In this document: positions 24,489 to 32,606 of the stretch, piece by piece
Position numbering within the stretch: position 1 is the stretch's first letter
Layout: the number at the start of each line of letters is the position of its first letter
From: Streptomyces tendae
GTDB lineage: Bacteria; Actinomycetota; Actinomycetes; Streptomycetales; Streptomycetaceae
Length of the DNA stretch: 64,000 bases
Direction of reading: 5' to 3'
NCBI RefSeq assembly: GCF_014650435.1
Contig: NZ_BMUY01000007.1
Location: 248,001-312,000, forward strand
Notes under the pieces: generated by a model
Seen by the model: the letters and a program-made list of their open reading frames with translations, nothing else
Databases searched by the model: none
What the model was told of the DNA's origin: nothing
Program-made: the position numbers and the translations under genes

Positions 24489-25490
24489 ATGCCCCAGGAA
24501 ACGCCCGAGGACGCCATCGACGACCTGGACCGCCGTGTCATCGCGGCGCTCCAGCTCAACGGTCGTGCCCCCTGGAGCGCGGTGGGGCGCTGGGTGGGCG
24601 CCAGCGAGACCACCGCGCAGCGCCGCTACACGGCGCTGCGCGAGCGAGGGCTGCTGCGGGTGTCCGGAACCCTGGAGCTGGACCGGACACGGGAGGGATC
24701 CTCCATGATGGTCCGCGTCCAGACCCGCCCCGGCCGCGGGCTGGAGGCCGCGGCCCGGTTCAGCGAGAGCCCCGACGTCCGCTTCGTCGCCGTCGTCACC
24801 GGATCGGCCGACCTCGTCGTCGACTTCGTCGCCCGTGACAACGAGGAGATGATGCGGATGCTGTTCACCGACCTTCCCGCGACCGACCTCATCACGAGCA
24901 CCGAGGTGGTTCCCGTCATCCGGTCCTTCACCTCGGCGGCGATGTGGGACACCGGGCTGCTCCCGCCCCAAGCGGCCGCCGACCTGCGGCCCGCCCCGAC
25001 CCCGGGCGACCGCACCGACCGGGAGCGCGCGCCACAAGCGCTCACCCCGCTCGAGCAGGAGATCGCCGCGGCGTTGCGGGAGGACGGCCGGACCCAGGTC
25101 AGCGTCCTCGCCCGGCGCCTGAACCGCGCCGAATCAAGCGTCGCACGCGCCATGGACCGGCTCATCTCCCGCGGCATCCTCCAGTTCCGCACCCTCGTCG
25201 AGCCCTCACTCCTCGGCTTCGACGCGGAGTTCATGGTGTGGCTGTCCATCCAGCCCGGACAACTGGACGCCGCCGGCAGACAGCTCGCCGGGCATCCGGG
25301 GACGAAGTTCCTGAGCGCGGCGACCGGGCGCTTCAACCTCATCGGGCACATGGTGCTGCCCCGGCGTGCCGACCTCCACCCCTACACCAGCAACGTCATC
25401 GGATCGCTTCCCGGACTCATCGCATCCGACGTGACGCTGCACCTCGCCACCGTGAAGTACTCCTGGTACCGGATGAACCGGCCCGTCTGA
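24489..25490 (+). CDS. Lrp/AsnC family regulator with two tandem Lrp modules
   Basis: 333 residues, about twice the usual Lrp length. HTH 1 (about 10-60: DDLDRRVIAALQLNGRAPWSAVGRWVGASETTAQRRYTAL) and an AsnC ligand domain (about 75-145) are followed by HTH 2 (about 185-240: LTPLEQEIAAALREDGRTQVSVLARRLNRAESSVARAMDRL) and a second ligand domain to the end. Such proteins sense amino acids or similar small molecules. The mRNA is probably leaderless. The stop codon lies inside a 15-bp tandem repeat. It is co-directional with the catabolic operon at 25741-31071, which it probably controls. Confidence 0.92.
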   Translation: MPQETPEDAIDDLDRRVIAALQLNGRAPWSAVGRWVGASETTAQRRYTALRERGLLRVSGTLELDRTREGSSMMVRVQTRPGRGLEAAARFSESPDVRFVAVVTGSADLVVDFVARDNEEMMRMLFTDLPATDLITSTEVVPVIRSFTSAAMWDTGLLPPQAAADLRPAPTPGDRTDRERAPQALTPLEQEIAAALREDGRTQVSVLARRLNRAESSVARAMDRLISRGILQFRTLVEPSLLGFDAEFMVWLSIQPGQLDAAGRQLAGHPGTKFLSAATGRFNLIGHMVLPRRADLHPYTSNVIGSLPGLIASDVTLHLATVKYSWYRMNRPV

Positions 25491-25637
25491 ACCGGGCCCG
25501 TCCGAACCGGGTCCGTCCGAACCGGGTCCGTCTGAACCGGCCCGTCCGAACCGGGTCCGTCCGAACCGGGTCCGTCCGAACCGGGTCCGTCTGAACCGAG
25601 TCCGTCTGAACCGAGTCCGTCTGAACCAGGTCCGTCC
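25475..25637 (+). repeat. 15-bp minisatellite starting inside the lrp-type stop region
   Basis: Eleven head-to-tail copies of GAACCGGGTCCGTCC (variants at positions 6, 7, 9 and 15; two copies are 14 bp). The first copy encodes the last residues of the Lrp-type protein (NRPV) and the second begins with the GA of its TGA stop. The array fills most of the 250-bp gap to the deacetylase gene and has no gene of its own. It looks like expansion of the gene's own 3' end. Confidence 0.9.
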
Positions 25638-25740
25638 GAACACCGCCGGTTCACCGCCCCCGCACACCCCCGGCCGCGCTCCGGCCCGGCACCTCCGTTC
25701 GTTCGTCCCCGCCCCCCGCCTCACCTTCCGTGGAGTCACC

Positions 25741-26691
25741 ATGTCCTCAGATGACGGCAACCCGCCCGCAGAGAGCTGGCGCTGGTCCGAGACCACGTGG
25801 CGCGGTCACGTCGACGCCGTGCGCGCCGGACGGCGCCTGGTCCCCGACCGCTGGCCCGGCGACGCCCGCGTCGCCGTCGCCGTGTCGTTCGACTCCGACC
25901 ACGAGACGATCCCCCTGCGCGACGGGGAGACCAGCCCGGGCCGACTGGCCCAGGGAGAGTACGGAGCCCGCACCGGCGCTCCGAGGATCCTCGACCTGCT
26001 GGCGCACTACGGCGTGCCCGCCACCTTCTTCATGCCGGCCGTCTCCGCCCTCCTCCACCCCGAGGAAGCCCGCGCCTACACGAGGGACGGGCACGAACTG
26101 GCCGTCCACGGCTGGATCCACGAGCGGAACATGCTGCTGGGTCGTGCAGACGAGCGGGACCTGACCGCACGCGCCCTCGACACGCTCACGACGCTGACCG
26201 GGCAGCGACCGGTCGGCATCCGGACCCCCTCCTGGGACTTCTCCGACTCGACCCTCGACATCATGCTCGAGCTCGGGTTCGCCTACGACTCCTCGCTCAT
26301 GGCCGACGACGAGCCCTACGAGATCGTCGCCGCGGGACGCCCCACGGGCCTCGTCGAGATCCCCGTCGACTGGATCCGTGACGACGCGCCGTACTTCACG
26401 ATGGACCGCTACGGCTCCGTCCGCCCCTACAGCCGGCCCCGCGACGTGGGCGAGATCTGGCGGGACGAGTTCGACGCCGCCCACCGCGACGGCGGGGTCT
26501 TCCAGCTCACGCTGCATCCCCACGTCATCGGCCACCGCTCACGCCTCGTGGTGCTGCGCGAGCTCCTCGACCACATCACGGCCCACCCGGGCGTGTGGTT
26601 CGCCACCCACGCCCAACTGGCAGACGCCGCCCGCGGCCTGCTGCACGGATCCACCTCCGTCCGTCCCGTCCCCTCGGAGCGCACCCCATGA
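25741..26691 (+). CDS. polysaccharide deacetylase (NodB/PuuE-type) family hydrolase
   Basis: 316 residues. The NodB core has Asp51/Asp53 in SFDSDHE, the zinc histidines His123 and His127 (HGWIHE), GIRTPSWDFS and the C-terminal LTLHPHVIGH. There is no signal peptide, so it is cytosolic. The layout fits the PuuE/cyclic-imidase branch that acts on small amides or imides rather than cell-wall glycans. A GTGGAG ribosome-binding site precedes the ATG. It is the first gene of a four-gene operon and its stop overlaps the MFS start (ATGA). The substrate is inferred only as a small amide-type compound. Confidence 0.88.
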   Translation: MSSDDGNPPAESWRWSETTWRGHVDAVRAGRRLVPDRWPGDARVAVAVSFDSDHETIPLRDGETSPGRLAQGEYGARTGAPRILDLLAHYGVPATFFMPAVSALLHPEEARAYTRDGHELAVHGWIHERNMLLGRADERDLTARALDTLTTLTGQRPVGIRTPSWDFSDSTLDIMLELGFAYDSSLMADDEPYEIVAAGRPTGLVEIPVDWIRDDAPYFTMDRYGSVRPYSRPRDVGEIWRDEFDAAHRDGGVFQLTLHPHVIGHRSRLVVLRELLDHITAHPGVWFATHAQLADAARGLLHGSTSVRPVPSERTP

Positions 26692-28016
26692 ACACCAGAT
26701 CCGCCACGCCCGCAGGACCCCGAAAAGAGGAGGGCGTCGTGTCCGCCCCGGGGAAACTGAGTGCCGGCCAGCGCAAGGCCATCGTCGCAGGCACCATCGG
26801 CAACACCGTCGAATGGGTGGACTGGGCGCTGTACTCGATCTTCGCGAAGATCATCGCGGACGAGTTCTTCCCCAAGGGGGACGGCGCGGTCGCCCTGCTT
26901 TCGACCCTCGCCGTGTTCGCGGTCGGCTTCGTCATGCGCCCGATCGGCGCCGCCGTGCTCGGTGCCTACGCCGACCGCCGCGGCCGCAAGAAGGGCATGA
27001 CGCTCACCGTGGCCCTGATGGCGGGGGCAGGCTTCCTGATCGCCATCACCCCCTCCTACCAGCAGATCGGTGTCCTGTCGCCGCTGCTGCTGGTCGTCGC
27101 CCGCCTCGTGCAGGGCTTCTCCGCAGGCGGCGAGTTCGGTTCGTCCTCCGCCTTCCTCGTCGAGTCCGCCGCGCGGGGCCGCCGCGCCTTCGCCGGTTCC
27201 TGGCAGCAGGTGTCGGTCGCCGGTGGTGTTCTGATCGCCTCGCTCCTGGGCACCCTCACCACCTCGTGGCTCAGCGACGACGCCCTGCACGCCTGGGGCT
27301 GGCGCGTCGCGTTCGTCGTCGGCGCACTGCTGGGCCTGGTCGGCCTGTGGCTGCGCGTCTCGGTCCAGGACACGGAGTCCTTCACCCGGACCCAGGACAG
27401 CGGCCGTACCCGCACGAACCCCGTCAAGGCGATGTTCGTCGAGCACCCGGCGGCGACGCTGCGGGTCGCCGGCATCACGATCGCGGGCACCCTCACTTAC
27501 TACATCTGGGTCAACTACCTGCCCACGTACGCGAACCTGACCACCGGCATCCCGCTGAACACGGCACTGCTCTCGCAGACCCTGTGCCTGGTCGTCTTCG
27601 TGATCGCGCTGCCCTTCGCCGGAGTGCTCTCCGACCGGCTCGGGCGCAAGCCGACGATGGCCGGTTTCGCCGGCGGGTTCGTCGTCCTGGCCTGGCCGCT
27701 GCTGCACCTGCTCGGCAACAGCTTCCTCAGCCTGTTCCTGGTCCAGCTCGTGGGCATGCTGCTCATCCTCGGCTACTCCGCCAACTGCGCCGTCATCATG
27801 GCCGAGCAGTTCCCCGCGGAGGTCCGTGCGACCGGCATCGCCCTGCCCTACGCCCTGGCCGTCGCCGTATTCGGCGGCACGGCGCCGTACGTCACGACGT
27901 GGATGCACGAGAGCGGCCACAGCGACCTGCTCTGGATCTACGTGGCCGTCGCCTCGTTGATCTCCCTCGTCGTCTACCTCACGATGCCCGAGACCAAGGA
28001 CAAGGAATTCAAGTGA
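26688..28016 (+). CDS. MFS transporter, metabolite:H+ symporter family
   Basis: 442 residues with 12 predicted membrane segments. The N-terminal GTIGNTVEWVDWALYSIFAKIIADEFFP and the loop motif GAYADRRGRKKGM are typical of the ProP/KgtP/ShiA branch, which imports organic acids, betaines and amino-acid-like compounds with protons. RLVQGFSAGGEFGSSS (segment 4-5) and SDRLGRKP in the second half are also conserved. It is translationally coupled on both sides (ATGA upstream, GTGA downstream), which points to uptake of the pathway substrate. Confidence 0.93.
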   Translation: MNTRSATPAGPRKEEGVVSAPGKLSAGQRKAIVAGTIGNTVEWVDWALYSIFAKIIADEFFPKGDGAVALLSTLAVFAVGFVMRPIGAAVLGAYADRRGRKKGMTLTVALMAGAGFLIAITPSYQQIGVLSPLLLVVARLVQGFSAGGEFGSSSAFLVESAARGRRAFAGSWQQVSVAGGVLIASLLGTLTTSWLSDDALHAWGWRVAFVVGALLGLVGLWLRVSVQDTESFTRTQDSGRTRTNPVKAMFVEHPAATLRVAGITIAGTLTYYIWVNYLPTYANLTTGIPLNTALLSQTLCLVVFVIALPFAGVLSDRLGRKPTMAGFAGGFVVLAWPLLHLLGNSFLSLFLVQLVGMLLILGYSANCAVIMAEQFPAEVRATGIALPYALAVAVFGGTAPYVTTWMHESGHSDLLWIYVAVASLISLVVYLTMPETKDKEFK

Positions 28017-28840
28017 CGCGCCACGTTCTCCTCACCGGCGCCGCGGGCGGCATCGGCAGCGCCATCGCCGAGGCGTTCGCCGCCCAGGGGACGTTCCTCA
28101 CGCTCAGTGACCGCGACCAGGACGCACTCCGGGCCACGGCCACCCGCTTCGGCGACGGTGCCGCGGCCCTGACCGCCGACCTGACCGACCCCCGGGCGGC
28201 TGCCGGCCTCGTCGAAGAGGCATGGAAGGCGCACGGTCCGGTGGACGTCCTGATCAACGCGGCCGGCAGCTACCCCTCTCTGGACATGGCCCAGGTCGAC
28301 GCCGGGGCCTGGGACCGGCTGTTCGCCCTCAACCTGCGCGCCCCCGTTCTGACCACCGCGGCCCTCGCCCGCCTCGCCATGGCGGCGGGCCGGCCCGGCA
28401 GCGTCGTCAACATCTCCTCCGGATCCGCCCTGCGTTCACGCCCGGGCGGCGGACCGTACGCCAGCTCCAAGGCAGCCCTCGAGATGGCCACCCGGGCCGC
28501 CGCCCTCGAACTGGGCGTTCACGCCATCCGCGTCAACGCGGTCAGTCCCGGCTTCGTCCTGGTCGACAGCGACTGCAACCCCGTCTCCGCCGAGTACGCC
28601 GAGGCCATCGGCGTCAACCCGCTCGGGCGCCCGGGGACACCCGAGGACGTCGCCCGCGCCGTGTGCTGGATCGCGGGCCCCGAGGCATCCTGGATCACCG
28701 GTGAGGTGCTCCGGGTCGACGGCGGGTCGAGCACCGGGGCCCTCCAGCTCCCCAGGATCTGGCAGACCGACGGCACCCGCGCCACCGCCGCCCGCGCACC
28801 CCTCGCGGCCGTCACCACGACAGAGGAAAACGCCCGATGA
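28013..28840 (+). CDS. short-chain dehydrogenase
   Basis: 275-residue classical SDR. It has GAAGGIG, NAAGSYPS, ISSGSALRSRPGG, YASSKAALEM (Tyr/Lys), PGFVLVDSD and a GEVLRVDGG tail, plus about 30 extra C-terminal residues. The GTG at 28013 overlaps the MFS stop, and its own stop overlaps the fusion gene's ATG. It would oxidise or reduce a hydroxy/keto intermediate of the imported compound; the specificity is unknown. Confidence 0.92.
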   Translation: MTRHVLLTGAAGGIGSAIAEAFAAQGTFLTLSDRDQDALRATATRFGDGAAALTADLTDPRAAAGLVEEAWKAHGPVDVLINAAGSYPSLDMAQVDAGAWDRLFALNLRAPVLTTAALARLAMAAGRPGSVVNISSGSALRSRPGGGPYASSKAALEMATRAAALELGVHAIRVNAVSPGFVLVDSDCNPVSAEYAEAIGVNPLGRPGTPEDVARAVCWIAGPEASWITGEVLRVDGGSSTGALQLPRIWQTDGTRATAARAPLAAVTTTEENAR

Positions 28841-31071
28841 GCGACACCACCCAGGAACGGACCGCCTACACGATCGTCGGCGCCGGAGCGATCGGCGGGA
28901 CCCTCGCCTTCGCCCTGGCCCGCGCGGGCCACCCCGTCACCCTCGTCGACACCGACCGCGCGCACGTCGACGCCCTGCGCACCCACGGACTCGTCCTCGT
29001 CGCGGCCGACGGCGGCCGCACGAGCATCCCGGTCACCGCGACCACCCCCGACGACTTCACCGGACCGCTCGAACGCGTCCTGCTCGCGGTGAAGGCACAG
29101 GCCACCCGGAGCGCCGTCGACTGGATCGCCCCCCGCCTGGCCCCGGACGGATACGTCGTCTCCGTACAGAACGGCTTCAACGAGGAACTGATAGCACGAC
29201 TGGTCGGCGGCGACCGCACCGTCGCCGCCTTCGTCAACATCTTCGCCGACGTCGCCGAGCCCGGAGTGATCCAGGACGGCGGCCCGGGTGCCCTCGTCGT
29301 CGGCGAACCCGGCGGTGCACCCGTCAGCGACCGCGTCCGCGCCCTCGTCGCCGACCTGCAGAGCTGGGGTCCCGCGCGGGCCAGTGACAACGTCGAGGGC
29401 TACCTGTGGGCCAAGGCGGGATTCGGCGCCATGCTCGCCGCCACCGCCCTCGCCGACGCTCCCATGGCCGACCTGATCGACCGTCACCGACCCGCCATGG
29501 CCCGGCTCACGGCGGAGATCTTCGCCGTTGCCGACCGGCGCGGCGTCACACTCGAGGCGTTCGACGCCTTCGACCCCCGCCCCTTCCGGCAGGGAGCGGA
29601 CAGCGCCGTGCGCGATGCCGCCTTCGACCGCCTCACCGCCTGGCTGCGCACCCAGCCGAAGGACCGCAGCGGCATCTGGCGCGACCTGGCAGTCCGCCAC
29701 CGCCCCGTCGAGGTCACCACTCACTACGGCGACGTCATCGACCACGCCACCGACATGGGACTGCCCACAACCCTCCTGCGGTCCGTCCTGGACGGGCTGC
29801 GCGAACTCGAGGGAGCACCGCACACGATGTCCGAAGCGCGACTCGACGCCCTCGATGCCCTCGACCGTCTCGCCCCGCGCTCCGCGGGACTGGTCCCTCC
29901 CGGGGACGAACAGGCCGGGGCCGTCCTGCGCCGGCTGGAGCTCCACAGGGAGGACATGGTCGCCGACCTGGCCGCATACACCGCCCGGGGCAGCGCCAGC
30001 GACGATCTGGAGGCCCTGGACGCCTGCCTCGCCTGGCTGCGCCAGTGGCTCGACCGGCGGCTGGGACCGCCGGAGACGGAAGAGATCATTCCGTGTGCCG
30101 AGGCCGGCGACATCATGATCCGCCGGTACCCGGCGCGCGGCGCCACGGCGGCCGATGAACGCCCGGTGATGCTGGTGGGCCACTACGACACCGTCTGGCC
30201 GACCGGCACCCTGGACGACTGGCCCTTCCGCCGGGAGGGCGACACCATCAGCGGGCCCGGCGTCTTCGACATGAAGGCGGGCCTCGTCCAAGCGGTCTGG
30301 GCGCTGCGCGCGCTCGACGTGCTCGGCCTGCCCCGGCCGGCCGTAACCCTCGTGCTCAACGGCGACGAGGAGACCGGAAGCCTCGCGTCCCACGAGGCCC
30401 TGGTCGAGGCGGGCCGCGACTGCCGGCTCGCCCTGGTCTTCGAAGGCGCGGCCGACGGGGCCATCAAGACCGCCCGCAAGGGGGTCGGCCTGTTCACCCT
30501 CACCGTCACGGGCAGCGAGGCCCACGCGGGACTCGACCCCACCGCGGGAGCCAGCGCGGTGGACGAACTCGCCCGCCAGATCCTGCGGCTGACGGAGCTG
30601 CGCGACCACGCGGCCGGAACCTCCCTCAACGTCGGAGTGATCGAAGGTGGGACACGCAGCAACGTCACGGCCGGCCGCGCCCATGCCCATCTGGACGTCC
30701 GCGTGGCCACCGACGCCGAACGGCGGCGCATCGCGCAGGCCCTCGCCGACCTGCGCCCCGTCGACGCCCATACGCGCCTGGAGGTCACCGGGGACTGGAA
30801 CCGCCCCGTCTTCGAACGCAACGAAGACGTCGCGGAACTCGCGGACCTGGCCAAGGCCTGCGCCCGTCGGCTCGGCCACGACCTCGCGGAGGCGTCGGTC
30901 GGCGGAGCGAGCGACGGCAACTTCCTCGTGGCAGCCGGCATACCGGTGCTGGACGGCATCGGGGCGGTCGGGCACGGCGCCCACGCCCGTTCGGAGCGCA
31001 CATCCGTGTCCGAAATGATCACCCGTGCCGCGCTGGCTGCCACCATCCTCACTACGCTCGCCGAGAAGTGA
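28837..31071 (+). CDS. fusion: ketopantoate reductase-like dehydrogenase + M20 carboxypeptidase
   Basis: 744 residues in one uninterrupted frame. Residues 1-330 are a ketopantoate-reductase (ApbA/PanE) module with GAGAIGG (15-21), VQNGF (110-114) and the catalytic lysine in WAKAGFG (Lys193). The conserved PanE asparagine four residues later is Gly. A linker (about 335-370) joins an M20 metallopeptidase of the CPG2/ArgE type. Its motifs are GHYDTVWP (His449, Asp451), FDMKAG (Asp478), DEETGS (Glu511/512), FEGA (Glu536) and GHGAHARSE (His713/716). All metal ligands appear present, so both halves could be active. It is the last gene of the coupled operon. I know no described protein with this fusion. 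Confidence 0.92.
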   Translation: MSDTTQERTAYTIVGAGAIGGTLAFALARAGHPVTLVDTDRAHVDALRTHGLVLVAADGGRTSIPVTATTPDDFTGPLERVLLAVKAQATRSAVDWIAPRLAPDGYVVSVQNGFNEELIARLVGGDRTVAAFVNIFADVAEPGVIQDGGPGALVVGEPGGAPVSDRVRALVADLQSWGPARASDNVEGYLWAKAGFGAMLAATALADAPMADLIDRHRPAMARLTAEIFAVADRRGVTLEAFDAFDPRPFRQGADSAVRDAAFDRLTAWLRTQPKDRSGIWRDLAVRHRPVEVTTHYGDVIDHATDMGLPTTLLRSVLDGLRELEGAPHTMSEARLDALDALDRLAPRSAGLVPPGDEQAGAVLRRLELHREDMVADLAAYTARGSASDDLEALDACLAWLRQWLDRRLGPPETEEIIPCAEAGDIMIRRYPARGATAADERPVMLVGHYDTVWPTGTLDDWPFRREGDTISGPGVFDMKAGLVQAVWALRALDVLGLPRPAVTLVLNGDEETGSLASHEALVEAGRDCRLALVFEGAADGAIKTARKGVGLFTLTVTGSEAHAGLDPTAGASAVDELARQILRLTELRDHAAGTSLNVGVIEGGTRSNVTAGRAHAHLDVRVATDAERRRIAQALADLRPVDAHTRLEVTGDWNRPVFERNEDVAELADLAKACARRLGHDLAEASVGGASDGNFLVAAGIPVLDGIGAVGHGAHARSERTSVSEMITRAALAATILTTLAEK

Positions 31072-31107
31072 CACCCGCCTTGTGGCAGTTCGGCGCGACA
31101 CCGGCCG

Positions 31108-31968
31108 TCAGTGCCCGACGCCGCGCATCAGTCCCTCGAGGTCGCGTTCGCCGGCCGGTGTCTGCGCCCCGGCCCGCAGCCCCCCGCTGATCAGGTGCTG
31201 AGCGGACGGCAGACTGAACGTGGAGGCCCAGGCGTCGTTCTCACGGAGAAGTCCTGCCGTGAAGTCGTCGGCGGGCAGCGAGTGCTTGACTGCTTCGATG
31301 ACACCGTCGGGCAGCGCGGCGATGTTGCGGGCGACGCGGTCGACGTACTCGTCGAGCTCGTCGGCCGGCAGGGCCCGGTTGATCCATCCGTAGGACGCCG
31401 CCGTCCGGGCATCGAACAAGTCGGCTGTGAGGATCACTTCCAGTGCGCGGTTGCGACCCACGCGGTCTCGGAGGTACTGCGTTCCGCCTCCGCCGGGGAC
31501 GATGCCCATGAGCGCTTCGATCTGACCGAGCCCGGCGGTCTCGACGGCGCCGAATGCCATGTCCGCTGCGGCCACGAATTCTGCCCCGCCTCCGCGGGCC
31601 TTCCCGGCGAGCTTCACGATGGTCACCTGCGGCTGATGGCGTATCAGCTCACCGATCGCCTGGAACACGTTGACGTCGGCCGGCGCGGATGCGGCGAGTT
31701 CCTGGAGGGTGTCCATCTCCTCCCCGATGTGCATGTCCACGTGAGCAATGAAGAATTCAGGGTCGGCGCTCGAGAAGACGACCACGCGGACGGAGGGATC
31801 GTCCTTGAGGTCCGTCAGTACCGTCCGCAGCTCGCGCATCATCGCCGTGCCGAGCGCGTTCACCGGGGGATTGTCGAGCACGATCCGGGCGACTCCGTGT
31901 TCGCTGCTCACGCGCAGGGTCGAGTAGGCATCGTTCGTCACCAGGTTCTCCGGGTTCCCGTAGGCCAT
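31108..31968 (-). CDS. enoyl-CoA hydratase/isomerase (crotonase) family protein
   Basis: 286 residues with a crotonase fold. The second oxyanion-hole and acid region is standard (KARGGGAEFVAAAD, IEALMGIVPGGGGTQYL). The first oxyanion-hole segment is atypical: EFFIAHVDMH (71-80) instead of the usual AGADL type. CoA binding or catalysis may therefore differ. The ATG at 31968 is chosen; a TTG four codons upstream is possible. It is divergent from the HxlR gene at 32046, and the gap contains a 21-bp palindrome. Confidence 0.88.
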   Translation of the reverse strand: MAYGNPENLVTNDAYSTLRVSSEHGVARIVLDNPPVNALGTAMMRELRTVLTDLKDDPSVRVVVFSSADPEFFIAHVDMHIGEEMDTLQELAASAPADVNVFQAIGELIRHQPQVTIVKLAGKARGGGAEFVAAADMAFGAVETAGLGQIEALMGIVPGGGGTQYLRDRVGRNRALEVILTADLFDARTAASYGWINRALPADELDEYVDRVARNIAALPDGVIEAVKHSLPADDFTAGLLRENDAWASTFSLPSAQHLISGGLRAGAQTPAGERDLEGLMRGVGH

Positions 31969-31969
31969 A

Positions 31970-31990
31970 TAGGTTTGCAATGCATACCTA
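31970..31990. promoter_or_regulatory. candidate HxlR operator
   Basis: TAGGTTTGC (31970-31978) and GCATACCTA (31982-31990) flank AAT and match at 8 of 9 positions. It sits 2 bp from the crotonase start and within the divergent gap to the HxlR gene. Confidence 0.6.
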
Positions 31991-32045
31991 CCGTCGGCGG
32001 TGACGCCCAGATGGTCAAGAACGCACTTTGGGAGTACCTGGGATC

Positions 32046-32453
32046 GTGAAGGACACTGGTTTGCAAGGCGTGGACGCCGAACAGCGGACGGTTTTCCGGG
32101 CGGACTGCCCCAGTCGGCCGATCCTCGACCAGATCGCGGACAAGTGGTCGATGATGGTGATGGCGCTGCTGGAGCGGCCCACCCGGTTCAATGAACTGAA
32201 GCGAGGGCTGGAGGGCATCACGCAGCGTGTCCTCACCCAGACACTGCGCCGACTCGAGCGCAACGGCATGATTCGGCGCACGGTGCTGGCGACCTCGCCG
32301 GTCGGCGTCGAGTACTCGCTCACACCACTGGGCGAGTCCCTGCGCGAGCCGTTCGGCCATCTCTACGACTGGACCGTGGAGCACAGCGGAGAGATCCAGA
32401 ACTGCCAGCGGGCGTACGACACCAGGGCTGACGCACGCCCGCCTGTTCGGTGA
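32046..32453 (+). CDS. HxlR family transcriptional regulator
   Basis: 135 residues with the HxlR winged helix (ILDQIADKWSMMVMALLERPTRFNELKRGLEGITQRVLTQTLRRLERNGMIRR). The N-terminal cysteine in FRADCPSRP is conserved, so it may be redox- or electrophile-responsive. The GTG at 32046 follows GGGA. It is divergent from the crotonase and 153 bp upstream of the quinone reductase at 32607; either or both may be its targets. Confidence 0.92.
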   Translation: MKDTGLQGVDAEQRTVFRADCPSRPILDQIADKWSMMVMALLERPTRFNELKRGLEGITQRVLTQTLRRLERNGMIRRTVLATSPVGVEYSLTPLGESLREPFGHLYDWTVEHSGEIQNCQRAYDTRADARPPVR

Positions 32454-32606
32454 CGTCGCGATCCTGCTACACCGTCTCTGTGAGAGCCCCCGCCCGCGCC
32501 GCAATGCCGGCCCCGAGACTTGCACCTCACACTGATGTCAGGTTCTACAGTGGCGAGCGTCGGATGAACACGTCATCCCGGCCACGTCGAAGTAAGGCAG
32601 AGCATC

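Noticed and set aside
25475-25637. CRISPR-like array
   Set aside because: The repeats are contiguous with no spacers and no cas genes are present; it is a simple minisatellite.
26378-28840. 820-codon plus-strand frame spanning the deacetylase, MFS and SDR genes in another phase
   Set aside because: Its last third is the real SDR (from 28013). The upstream part is arginine/proline-rich frame-shifted sequence of the MFS gene, so it is not a fusion.
28519-31101. Open frame of about 860 codons on the minus strand opposite the reductase/peptidase fusion
   Set aside because: It is the antisense shadow of a GC-rich gene. It has low-complexity composition, no family motif and no ribosome-binding site; the plus-strand frame has complete domain motifs.
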